Positions 1 through 6,734 of a stretch of 17,515 nucleotides of DNA are shown in pieces. The stretch's first letter is position 1; each line of letters starts with the position of its first letter. The translations under genes and the position numbers were made by a program. The notes under the pieces were generated by a model. That model was not told where the DNA came from and made no database searches. It worked only from the letters and a program-made list of their open reading frames with translations. The stretch is from assembly GCA_946885845.1 (NCBI GenBank), contig CAMPHJ010000041.1:1-17515 (forward strand), read 5' to 3'. This DNA is from an uncultured Sphingobium sp. GTDB taxonomy: Bacteria > Pseudomonadota > Alphaproteobacteria > Sphingomonadales > Sphingomonadaceae.

Positions 1-1379
1 CCGACGATGTACAGATAGCCATCGCTCAGATAGCCCATGTCGCCCGTGTCCAGCCAGCCATCGACCAGGCAGGCGTCGGTCGCCTCCTGATCGCGGAAAT
101 AACCCAGCATTAGCGACGGGCCGGTGGTCCACACCTTGCCGATCTGCCGTTCGCCCAGCGGCGCGCCATCTTCGTCGCGGATCTCGACAACCATGTCGCG
201 GGCAGGCTTGCCGCAATTGACGATGGAGCGGAATCGATGCGGACGCCCCTCGGTCGCGTCGCCGCCCGAAAGGTCGGTTTCCTCGACCAGTTCGACGATG
301 ATGCCCTCGCCCGGCGGCATGATGGTGACCGCCAATGTCGCTTCGGCCAGGCCATAGCTTGGCAGGAACGCCTTGGGCGAAAATCCTGCGTCGGCGAAAG
401 CATCGACAAAGCTCTGCATCACATCGGGGCGGATCATGTCCGCGCCGTTGCCAGCCAGCCGCCAGCGCGACAGGTCGAAACGGTCCTGCGCCTTGGTCTG
501 GCTGGACATGCGTCGCGCGCAAATGTCATAGCCGAACGTCGGCGAATAGCTGATCGACGTGCCTTCATTGCGGCTGATCAGGTCCAGCCACGCCAGCGGG
601 CGGCGGGCGAAATCCTCAGTCTTCATATAATCGGTCGACACCTGATTGGCGACGACCGACAGGAAACAGCCGACCAGACCCATGTCATGATACCATGGCA
701 GCCAGCTGATGCAGCGGTCGCTGTCCTGCAACTCCATGCCGTGGCTGTGCGCGGCCAGGTTGCTCAGCAGCGCATGGTGCGTCACCGCCACGCCATGGGG
801 GAAACGGGTCGATCCGCTGGAATATTGCAGATAGGCGACCTCATCGCCCTTCGCCTGCGGCAGATCGCATGACGCGACTTCGCGGGCGATGAAATCCTCG
901 AACGCGATGCTCTCGACATTCTTCTGCCGCCCGGACTCGCCCGCCATCTCTTCCAGTTCCTTGGGGAAGAGGAACAGCATCGGGTCGCAGCTATCCAGCT
1001 GGACGTTCAGCTGGTCGATATAGCTTTCCTTGCCGCCAAAGCTGGTCGGCAACGGCAACGGCACCGGCCAGCCGCCTGCATAGACGATGCCGAAAAACAG
1101 CTGCGCGAAATCCGCGCCCGTTTCGGCGACCAGCGCCACGCGGTCCTGCGGCTTCACACCATGGGCGATCAGCCGATGGGCGCAGGCGATCGCATCCTCG
1201 CGCAGTTCGGCAAAGGGATAAGGCCGCGCCAAATTGCCGCGCGCGTCGTGGAAATTCAAACCACGCGAACCCCGCGCAGCATAGTCCAGCGCCTCGGCCA
1301 GCGTCTCGAAATCGGAGAAGCGCCGTGGTAGGGCGTCATTCGTCGGCGTAGGTGCCATCATGCTTTGCGAACCCGTCAT
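1..1379 (-). CDS. Fatty-acyl-AMP ligase / acyl-ACP synthetase (FadD-like), C-terminus cut by window edge
   Basis: About 459 residues are visible; the frame is open to the left edge, so the C-terminal subdomain is missing. The adenylation P-loop reads YSSGSTRFPHGVAVTH, followed by WLPWYHDMGLVG, the form typical of fatty-acyl-AMP ligases (FAAL) rather than ordinary acyl-CoA synthetases. YGLAEATLAVT and the WLDTGDMGYL motif follow. The family activates a fatty acid with ATP to acyl-adenylate and usually passes it to an acyl carrier protein, not to CoA. I chose ATG at 1379; ATGs at 1403 and 1361 are in frame and none has a strong ribosome site. It is divergent from recX. In Caulobacter a related acyl-ACP synthetase serves ceramide synthesis; a similar role here is inference, since its downstream neighbours are outside the window. 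Confidence 0.88.
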   Translation of the reverse strand, partial: MTGSQSMMAPTPTNDALPRRFSDFETLAEALDYAARGSRGLNFHDARGNLARPYPFAELREDAIACAHRLIAHGVKPQDRVALVAETGADFAQLFFGIVYAGGWPVPLPLPTSFGGKESYIDQLNVQLDSCDPMLFLFPKELEEMAGESGRQKNVESIAFEDFIAREVASCDLPQAKGDEVAYLQYSSGSTRFPHGVAVTHHALLSNLAAHSHGMELQDSDRCISWLPWYHDMGLVGCFLSVVANQVSTDYMKTEDFARRPLAWLDLISRNEGTSISYSPTFGYDICARRMSSQTKAQDRFDLSRWRLAGNGADMIRPDVMQSFVDAFADAGFSPKAFLPSYGLAEATLAVTIMPPGEGIIVELVEETDLSGGDATEGRPHRFRSIVNCGKPARDMVVEIRDEDGAPLGERQIGKVWTTGPSLMLGYFRDQEATDACLVDGWLDTGDMGYLSDGYLYIV

Positions 1380-1547
1380 ATTGGCGTCACCCAATGTCTT
1401 CATTTTGTCATCCGGGCGCGCGCTATCATCTTTGACATCGCAATGCACCGGATAGTTGCATTCCAGCATGGACTTCTACAGCATAAGGCGCGGTCAAATT
1501 CCGGCCCGACTGTGGCATAAAGATGGCGCTTGACGCATGATCGTCCG

Positions 1548-2075
1548 ATGACTGGCAAACGCCCCCGCCCCGCGCTGGATGAAGACAGCCTGCGTGACAT
1601 GGCGATCCGCTATGTCGGGCGCTTCGCGACCAGCCGGGCGAAACTGCTCGCCTATATCAATCGCAAGCTGCAGGAACGCGGCTGGCAAGGGGCCGCCCCG
1701 CCCGACCCCGCTCGGCTGGTCGAACGATTGTGCGAACTGCGTTATGTCGATGACAGCAGCTATGCCACCATGAAAAGCGCGGCCTTGGCTCGCCGGGGCT
1801 ACGGCGCGCGCCGTGTCGCGCAAACCCTGCGCGCCGACGGCATTGCCGAATCCGACCGCGAAGAAGCCGACGCCCAGACCCTTAACGACCGCTGGTCCGC
1901 CGCCGACCGTTTCGCCCGCCGCAAACGCATCGGCCCCTATGCCCAGGTGCAGCTTGACCCCAAACAGCGCGAAAAGGCGATTGCCGCTTTCATCCGTGCC
2001 GGCCACAGCTACGACACGGCCCGCCGCTGGACCGACGCTCCGCCCGGCGAACCTCCCGATCCTTCGGAGCCATGA
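1548..2075 (+). CDS. recX: RecX family regulator of RecA
   Basis: A 175-residue basic, helical protein. Recognisable RecX features are the N-terminal stretch with AIRYVGRFATSRAKL, a central L-x-x-LRYVDDSSYA segment, and RRGYGARRVAQTLRADGI, which matches the repeated three-helix RecX modules. RecX binds RecA filaments and limits recombinase activity and the SOS response. ATG at 1548 gives an N-terminus of typical family shape. An in-frame TTG at 1530 would add six residues and cannot be excluded, as neither start has a clear Shine-Dalgarno. recA is not in the window, which is common in alphaproteobacteria. The stop lies about 30 bp before the next lipoprotein gene, so co-transcription is possible. 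Confidence 0.85.
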   Translation: MTGKRPRPALDEDSLRDMAIRYVGRFATSRAKLLAYINRKLQERGWQGAAPPDPARLVERLCELRYVDDSSYATMKSAALARRGYGARRVAQTLRADGIAESDREEADAQTLNDRWSAADRFARRKRIGPYAQVQLDPKQREKAIAAFIRAGHSYDTARRWTDAPPGEPPDPSEP

Positions 2076-2107
2076 TCGCTCCCACTCACCAACAGAGTAG
2101 CCACTAT

Positions 2108-2635
2108 ATGCGGACCATCCCCTTCCTCTTCGTCGCCCTGCTCGCGGCCTGTTCTCCCACCGCGCCCAAGGCGGAAAAGGCCACTGCCCAGACGACGCAG
2201 CAACTCACCCTCCTCCCGCTGACGATCAGCACGGCAAAGGGCACGCACCGCTTCACCGTCGAAGCCGCGCTCACCCAACAGCAGCAGGCGCAGGGCCTCA
2301 TGTTCCGCAAGTCGCTCGACCCCGATGGCGGCATGCTCTTTCCCATGAACCCGCCGCGCACCGCCAGTTTCTGGATGAAGAACACGCTGATCCCCCTCGA
2401 CATGCTGTTCATCCGCACCGACGGGACAATCGCCTTCATCGCCGCCAACACCACGCCCTATTCGCGCGATCCCGTATCCGCCGGGGTGCCCGTTGCCGCC
2501 GTCCTGGAACTGCGCGGCGGGCGGGCTGCGGAGCTTGGGATAGCGCAGGGCGACCGGGTCGCCTGGGGCCGCTGCGCCGATCCGGCAGGCAAAGCACCCG
2601 CGGAACTCGATTTCTGCCCGCCAACCGCCCGCTGA
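2108..2635 (+). CDS. DUF192 domain lipoprotein
   Basis: A 175-residue protein. The start at 2108 is preferred over the in-frame ATG at 2072, because it places a short hydrophobic signal directly at the N-terminus with a lipobox ending in LLAAC (Cys15), so an envelope-anchored lipoprotein is predicted. The DUF192 domain spans about residues 40-155: TQQQQAQGLMFRKSL, then GGMLFPM, then ASFWMKNTLIPLDMLFI, and VLELRGGRAAELGI with a closing GDRVAWG. The function of DUF192 is not established. The C-terminal tail carries two cysteines (about 156 and 170). It follows recX closely and precedes the NDUFA12 gene on the same strand. Confidence 0.88.
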   Translation: MRTIPFLFVALLAACSPTAPKAEKATAQTTQQLTLLPLTISTAKGTHRFTVEAALTQQQQAQGLMFRKSLDPDGGMLFPMNPPRTASFWMKNTLIPLDMLFIRTDGTIAFIAANTTPYSRDPVSAGVPVAAVLELRGGRAAELGIAQGDRVAWGRCADPAGKAPAELDFCPPTAR

Positions 2636-2686
2636 CTTCATATCCGCCTTGCCAATGCCCTGCCCGTGGCGCTAAGCGCATGGCCC

Positions 2687-3085
2687 ATGGGAATCCTGGC
2701 CAAGATCTTCACCTGGTGGAATGGCGCGACCATCGGCACCGCTCTCTATACGTCCCGCAAGGGCACGAAAGTGGGGGAGGATCATCAGGGCAATATCTAT
2801 TATGAAGGCGGCACCGACCCCAATGGCCTGACGCGCCGCTGGGTGATCTATAACGGCAATAACGACGCCAGCCGCGTGCCCGCCGAATGGCATGGCTGGC
2901 TGCACCATACGATCGACGGCACGCCCGAAAGCTGCCTGCCGCCCCCGCGCATCTGGGAAAGGGATTCCACGCCCAACGCGACCGGCACGCCCCATGCCTA
3001 TCGCCCGTCCGGCGCCTTGGAAAAGGGCGGACAGCGTCAAAAGGCCACCGGCGATTATGAGGCATGGAGCCCCGACGCGTCATGA
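2687..3085 (+). CDS. NDUFA12-family complex I subunit/assembly protein
   Basis: A 132-residue protein of the NDUFA12 (B17.2) family, an accessory subunit of alphaproteobacterial and mitochondrial NADH:ubiquinone oxidoreductase. Diagnostic features are the N-terminal FTWWNGATIGT, the DHQGNIYYEG motif, RRWVIYNG, and VPAEWHGWLHH (about residues 64-74), followed by a polar tail. ATG at 2687 gives the family-typical MGILxKIFTWW start; an in-frame GTG at 2666 would add seven residues. No membrane segment is present, so it should dock on the cytoplasmic/matrix arm of complex I. No nuo gene is in the window. The stop codon overlaps the next start as ATGA, indicating translational coupling with the DUF2155 gene. 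Confidence 0.9.
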   Translation: MGILAKIFTWWNGATIGTALYTSRKGTKVGEDHQGNIYYEGGTDPNGLTRRWVIYNGNNDASRVPAEWHGWLHHTIDGTPESCLPPPRIWERDSTPNATGTPHAYRPSGALEKGGQRQKATGDYEAWSPDAS

Positions 3086-3756
3086 TCCGCCGCCGGTCGG
3101 GGGCGTTCCTGCCGATCCTGCCCTGCATCGCGTTGCTGGGCGGCGCGCTGCTGCTCGCGGGCTGCGGTGACCAGGACATTCCCGCCGCCAATCAGACCGG
3201 CCCCGTGCGCATCGACCGCACCCCCATCCGCACCGACAAGGGGTCGGCCCTGCCCGGCACGCCCATGGGTGAGCGTGTCGCGGTGATCGGCCTGCTCAAC
3301 AAACGCAACGGCCTGACCCGCGACCTGACGATGAAGCCGGGCGAAGCATTGCGGGTCGGCGACGCGATCGTGCGACTACAGGCCTGCGAAACCAGCGCGC
3401 CTTGGGAAAATTTGCAGGAAACCGGCGCCTTCGTGCAACTGGACGTGCGCAGCAGCGCCGACGGCAAATGGCGGCGCAACTTTTCCGGCTGGCTGTTCCG
3501 CGAACGGCCCGACCGCAATGTCGTGCAACACCCTATCTATGACGTCTGGGTCAGAAGCTGCACGATGTCCTGGCCCGAAGCGGGTCCCGACACGGTAAAG
3601 CTGGGCGGCAAGGGGGAAACATCATCCACCCGCGCGCCCGCGCCCGACAGCGCCGCAAACGCCAGTTCCGCGCAGGACCCCGAACCGCCCGCCAGCACCG
3701 CCCGCCCCGAAGCCAGCGGCACTTCGTCCACCGCAGCTTCCAATAACGCAAGATAA
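3082..3756 (+). CDS. DUF2155 domain lipoprotein
   Basis: A 224-residue protein starting at the ATGA overlap (3082-3085) with the NDUFA12 stop; an in-frame ATG at 3064 is less likely. After basic residues comes a hydrophobic signal ending in LLLAGC, so a lipoprotein is predicted. The DUF2155 domain covers about residues 65-160: NKRNGLTRDLTMKPGEA, then LQACETSAPWENLQETGAFVQL, FSGWLFRERP and HPIYDVWVRSC. The role of the domain is unknown; its place beside NDUFA12 and aat is a common alphaproteobacterial arrangement. From about residue 165 the protein becomes a low-complexity Ala/Ser/Pro/Thr tail, and about the last 72 codons lie antisense to the aat C-terminus. Confidence 0.87.
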   Translation: MIRRRSGAFLPILPCIALLGGALLLAGCGDQDIPAANQTGPVRIDRTPIRTDKGSALPGTPMGERVAVIGLLNKRNGLTRDLTMKPGEALRVGDAIVRLQACETSAPWENLQETGAFVQLDVRSSADGKWRRNFSGWLFRERPDRNVVQHPIYDVWVRSCTMSWPEAGPDTVKLGGKGETSSTRAPAPDSAANASSAQDPEPPASTARPEASGTSSTAASNNAR

Positions 3757-4295
3757 TCGCGCTGGCTGATCTCGACCGCGCCCAGCGACCGCAGATGATC
3801 CGTCATGAACTGGCAGTCGAGCAGGGTGAAACCGGCAAAGCGCATCCGCGCCGTCAGCCACGCCAGCGCCACCTTTGACGCGTCGGTCCTGCGCGACACC
3901 ATGCTTTCGCCGAAAAAGGCCCGGCCCAGCGCCACGCCATATAGCCCCCCAACCAGCTCCGCGCCGTCCCACACTTCGACACTATGCGCAAAGCCGATCT
4001 CGTGCAGGTGGCGATAGGCGCTCTCAATCTCCCGATTGATCCAGGTCGATGGGCGATCCTCAGCCGCCTGCGCACAAAGCCTGACGACCCCTCCAAAATC
4101 ACGATTGGCCGTAACCCGAAACCGGTCCTGCCGGATCGTCTTGGCCAGCGAATGAGAGATGTGAAAACCGTCCAGCGGCAGGATCGCCCGCCGTTTCGGC
4201 TCGATCCAGTAGACCTCCTGCGCTTCCCGGTCATCCGACATGGGAAACACACCGATGGCATAGGCCTGCAACAGCACCAGCGGATCAATCATCAT
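3537..4295 (-). CDS. aat: Leucyl/phenylalanyl-tRNA--protein transferase
   Basis: A 252-residue protein. It transfers Leu or Phe from tRNA to proteins with N-terminal Arg or Lys, making N-degrons for ClpS/ClpAP. Family motifs appear in order: AYAIGVFPM (11-19), YWIEPKRRAILP (29-40), HSVEVWDG (104-111), GGLYGVALGRAFFGESMVS (116-134), and LLDCQFMTDHLRSLGA (158-173). The catalytic core ends near residue 190. The remaining 60 residues are Ala/Gly/Ser-rich and end in QLLTQTS, somewhat longer than E. coli Aat (234 aa). That tail is encoded opposite the DUF2155 gene. Start: two consecutive ATGs at 4295 and 4292. The cupin gene lies 69 bp upstream on the same strand. Confidence 0.93.
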   Translation of the reverse strand: MMIDPLVLLQAYAIGVFPMSDDREAQEVYWIEPKRRAILPLDGFHISHSLAKTIRQDRFRVTANRDFGGVVRLCAQAAEDRPSTWINREIESAYRHLHEIGFAHSVEVWDGAELVGGLYGVALGRAFFGESMVSRRTDASKVALAWLTARMRFAGFTLLDCQFMTDHLRSLGAVEISQRDYLALLEAAVDEVPLASGRAVLAGGSGSCAELAFAALSGAGARVDDVSPLPPSFTVSGPASGQDIVQLLTQTS

Positions 4296-4364
4296 CGACC
4301 CAGACTTATCCCGAGACGAAGCGCCACGCCAGACCCCCTTTAGGTCGAAGGCGCCGGAACAATG

Positions 4365-4718
4365 CTAAGGCTCCCCGATATGGACAGCGAGCCAGATCGT
4401 CGGATCGGTCGTGTAGGTCACCCAATGCGCCACGCCCGCCGGGATCAGAAGCCCCTCACCGGCTGCCAGTTTCCGTTCCCCCAACCCCTCCAGTCGCAAC
4501 TCCGCCGCGCCTTGAAGCACCAGCACCCACTCGTCCCACCCCTGAACATAGGGCGCATGCGGAGGGGTCACATTCCCATGTGACACGATCCGCTCGATCC
4601 GCACGCCCGGTCGACGCAGAAGGTCCTCAAACCGCTCATCCTGCCCCTCACCAGGCGAAAGCCGCAGCAGATCGTCGATGGAAGCGTTGGCGCCATCAGG
4701 ATGGAAGGGCAATGCCAT
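4365..4718 (-). CDS. Small cupin-domain protein
   Basis: A 117-residue single-domain cupin. The double-stranded beta-helix pattern is visible: IVSHGNVTPPHAPYVQGWDEWVLVLQG (first cupin motif, with H, D and E as possible metal ligands), then ELRLEG, ERKLAAGEGLLIPAGVAHWV (second motif with the G-x-x-x-x-P-x-x-x-H pattern) and a closing WLAVHI. Substrate and metal cannot be told from the sequence. I start it at ATG 4718 (MALPFHPDG). The frame is open further upstream to 4961, but that stretch has no cupin-like content and runs into repeat DNA. A GCAGG lies immediately before the ATG, which is unusually close for a ribosome site. It may be co-transcribed with aat. Confidence 0.78.
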   Translation of the reverse strand: MALPFHPDGANASIDDLLRLSPGEGQDERFEDLLRRPGVRIERIVSHGNVTPPHAPYVQGWDEWVLVLQGAAELRLEGLGERKLAAGEGLLIPAGVAHWVTYTTDPTIWLAVHIGEP

Positions 4719-4860
4719 CCTGCGACAATGGCAAAGGCGAAGCTGGAAGGAAAGCCATCGCCAACCGAGCCGGGAAACGCTTTGCTCATCCCCTCGCGTT
4801 GTCCCAGTCAGGCTAGTTCTCATGCCGCTGGCCAAGGCAGGCCCGCTGGCTGATAGCCGC

Positions 4861-4940
4861 GCACGCGGGAATCCGTCTCCCCGGCTAAAGGCCGGGCGCG
4901 AAGTCGGGAGATAGATCCCCCCCTGCGCGGGAATGACGAT
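4861..4940. repeat. GC-rich REP-like intergenic repeat, different from the 159-bp element
   Basis: This stretch lies between the cupin start and repeat copy A. It contains GCACGCGGGAATCC near its left end, a small hairpin CCCGGC-TAAAG-GCCGGG at 4880-4896, and CCTGCGCGGGAATGACGA near its right end. The last string matches a type of extragenic palindromic repeat widespread in alphaproteobacteria (GTCATTCCCGCGCAGG in the other orientation). No gene is seen between 4719 and 4944. Boundaries are approximate. Confidence 0.55.
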
Positions 4941-4944
4941 CATG

Positions 4945-5103
4945 GGGTGGAGAGCGGGCATTGATATTCGCGCTGGATGAAACGTGCTCCTGCGAAGGCA
5001 GGAGCCCAGTCCCGCCCGGAGTGGATCATTACAACGTCTGAGCTGGGCTCCTGCCTTCGCAGGAGCACGGCGTGCCTAACGGCAGCAAAGGTCGTCTGCT
5101 GCC
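4945..5103 (+). repeat. 159-bp direct repeat, copy A
   Basis: First of three copies in the same orientation. The core is a perfect 26-nt inverted repeat: left arm 4984-5009 (begins GTGCTCCTGCGAAGG), right arm 5043-5068, with a 33-nt loop between. Each arm is itself a small hairpin (CTCCTGC-GAAG-GCAGGAG). Outside the arms, this copy differs from copy B at about eight positions, mostly at the left end. The open frames that cross it on both strands are by-products of the repeat and are not genes. Confidence 0.92.
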
Positions 5104-5192
5104 CCTCCGTTTCTGTCGTTGGCATCCCCCATCTCCTGTTCCCGGTAAGGGTGAGTTACCGAAGGTCGGCTAGGGCGGCCTGCAAAAGCGCT

Positions 5193-5591
5193 CTATCTAA
5201 GCATTTGATATAAGGGCAAAATCTTATGGCGAGTGAGGGGCGCCAGTTGCATATTCGCTGCCTCGACACAATCGACCCACACCGCTTCTTCGATTTCCGA
5301 CCGTGTTTTGGGCACGTGGTTGACTCGCACGTGAAAGACTTCGGCCTCGACAATATAGCCGGGCTCATTGGCAGCTGGTGCCGAGAACCGACCAAGGTGA
5401 CGAATGCCTTCTTCGGCTAGCGAAAGACCAATCTCTTCATTTAGCTCGCGGCGCAGCGCACAGAATGGGCTTTCGCCCTCTTCGATCTTTCCACCAGCCT
5501 GCATAAACCACTGAGTTCCCGCTTTTCGAACAAGGAGCAATCGCCCAGCATCATCGTCAATTAAAGCAGCTGCGATTCGGATTGTGCGCAT
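5193..5591 (-). CDS. Nudix hydrolase (MutT-like)
   Basis: A 132-residue protein with a complete Nudix box at residues 34-56: G34-x5-E40-x7-R48-E49-L50-x-E52-E53-x-G55-L56. The upstream strand has WFMQAGG, as in MutT/NTP-pyrophosphatase types. The family hydrolyses nucleoside diphosphates linked to another group, using Mg2+ bound by the glutamates of the box; the substrate cannot be read from the sequence. A purine-rich GGGGGAAAGGGG lies just before the ATG at 5591. The gene sits alone between repeat copies A and B. By eye it is less GC-biased than the flanking core genes, which hints at recent acquisition, though no composition was computed. Confidence 0.9.
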   Translation of the reverse strand: MRTIRIAAALIDDDAGRLLLVRKAGTQWFMQAGGKIEEGESPFCALRRELNEEIGLSLAEEGIRHLGRFSAPAANEPGYIVEAEVFHVRVNHVPKTRSEIEEAVWVDCVEAANMQLAPLTRHKILPLYQMLR

Positions 5592-5685
5592 GGCCCCTTT
5601 CCCCCTGACGTCATGCTAGCGGCCAAGTCTCGCATTGCAATGTCCGCTAGTGGACCCCGGTGTTCTGAGGCTAAACGTCTACAAC

Positions 5686-5844
5686 TGGTCGAGAGCGGAC
5701 ATTGATGTTCGCTTTGGATGCAACGTGCTCCTGCGAAGGCAGGAGCCCAGTCCCGCCCGGAGTGGATCATTGCAACGTCTGAGCTGGGCTCCTGCCTTCG
5801 CAGGAGCACGGCGTGCCTAACGGCAGCAAAGGTCGTCTGCTGCC
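5686..5844 (+). repeat. 159-bp direct repeat, copy B
   Basis: Same element as copies A and C. Perfect 26-nt arms lie at 5725-5750 and 5784-5809, separated by a 33-nt loop. It begins TGGTCGAGAGCGGACATTG and ends GGTCGTCTGCTGCC. It differs from copy C at about five positions, all outside the arms. It separates the upstream end of the Nudix gene from the small membrane ORF. Confidence 0.93.
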
Positions 5845-5994
5845 GAGCAGCTTGCCAGCTTGGAAACGGATCAGCAGTTTATCGGCGCCATGCGGTTCGC
5901 GGCACGGCAGCGGCCATGCGGGGTGGAAAGGGGACAATCCGCCGACAAGCGGTGTAAGGTGGTAAGCTGACGCGATTACCTGTAGGCCCAAACC

Positions 5995-6153
5995 ATGACG
6001 AAGCCATGGATCATCGCGCTCTGGGTTTTCACGGTTGCCTTGGCTGGATGGTTGCTTGTCGATGGTCAACGCATGGCCGCAGCCGGTGTGATGGGCACGG
6101 CCTTATTCTGGGAAGCGATCCATCGCGTGTTTGGCAGCAAGGACGCCGAATAG
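5995..6153 (+). CDS. Putative 52-residue single-pass membrane protein
   Basis: A short open frame begins MTKPWIIALWVFTVALAGWL and ends in GSKDAE. Residues about 4-23 form one hydrophobic helix rich in Trp, Ile, Leu and Val. A second, weaker apolar stretch (MAAAGVMGTALFWEAIH) follows a short polar turn at LVDGQR. The charged ends suit a small inner-membrane peptide. A TGTAGG lies about nine bases before the ATG as a weak possible ribosome site. I do not recognise a family. It lies between repeat copies B and C with no other gene nearby. Its hydrophobic organisation favours a real gene over a chance frame, but this is inference. Confidence 0.5.
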   Translation: MTKPWIIALWVFTVALAGWLLVDGQRMAAAGVMGTALFWEAIHRVFGSKDAE

Positions 6154-6219
6154 CGCCGATTGTTGGTTGCGGAATGGCAGCTTTTGAGAGCGCTGCTCCA
6201 ACTCTCAAGCGACTTACAT

Positions 6220-6378
6220 TGGTCGAGAGCGGACATTGATGTTCGCTTTGGATGCAACGTGCTCCTGCGAAGGCAGGAGCCCAGTCCCGCCCGGAGTGGA
6301 TTATTGCAACGTCTGAACTGGGCTCCTGCCTTCGCAGGAGCACGGCGTGCCTAACGGCAGCAAAGGTCGTTTGTAGCC
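6220..6378 (+). repeat. 159-bp direct repeat, copy C
   Basis: Third copy, same orientation and length. Arms lie at 6259-6284 and 6318-6343 and are identical to those of A and B. Relative to B it has two loop substitutions (C to T, G to A) and three changes in the last eleven bases. Confidence 0.93.
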
Positions 6379-6734
6379 GCCCAGCTTCCATTTGGCCTCA
6401 CCTTGCCGACGCAAGAGCGACGGAGTCTACGGCTCCACTTCTTTAAACGCGCCGATAGCGAGCGCCGCGCCACCGACCCTGAATCATCGGCCACACCTCT
6501 CCCCCAAAACATCCTATTTCTCCAATATCCCCTCATTCCGGCCTATCCTATTCCATTCCACCCCGCTTATCCTCGATCCGTCTTTGAAACGTCCGGCACA
6601 TCGCTCCTCGCGCACACACGCGTCCGGGCACGCGCGCGCACAAACTTCGGGCAAAAATGGCGGAAATCCACAGTTCACGAAAAAGGGCGGACCTCACAGC
6701 CCGCCCTCTTCCAACCTCATCCAAAAAGCGCGTC
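6379..6734. other. Intergenic stretch without a gene
   Basis: I see no credible coding region here. The left half is pyrimidine-rich on the plus strand (about 6485-6590). A run of alternating purine-pyrimidine steps lies at 6609-6642 (CGCGCACACACGCGT, then CACGCGCGCGCACA). The right end holds the sdh terminator. Open frames that cross the region have no family resemblance. Confidence 0.6.
6680..6707 (-). terminator. Rho-independent terminator of the sdhCDA operon
   Basis: Read on the minus strand, a 7-bp stem AGGGCGG (6707-6701) pairs with CCGCCCT (6690-6684) across a 10-nt loop. The stem runs straight into a T run (6684-6680). It begins about 28 bp after the sdhA stop codon, so transcription probably ends after sdhA. 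Confidence 0.8.

Noticed and set aside
4719..4961. N-terminal extension of the cupin gene to ATG 4961
   Set aside because: The extra 81 residues are Arg/Ser-rich, run into repeat DNA and have no cupin character. The domain begins naturally at ATG 4718.
4945..6378. The three repeats as an integron-like cassette array (attC sites)
   Set aside because: The spacing of repeat-gene-repeat and the string GCCTAACGGC look suggestive. However, the matching GTTRRRY core at the other end is missing, the arms are perfect and not imperfect as in attC, the genes face opposite ways, and no integrase is present.
4977..6446. Open frames through the repeats on both strands (beginning MKRAPAKAGAQSR, MQRAPAKAGAQSR or MLLRRQEPSSDV)
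   Set aside because: The same peptides recur in every copy and on both strands because the DNA is repeated. There is no ribosome site, no family resemblance, and the ends differ with the flanking DNA.
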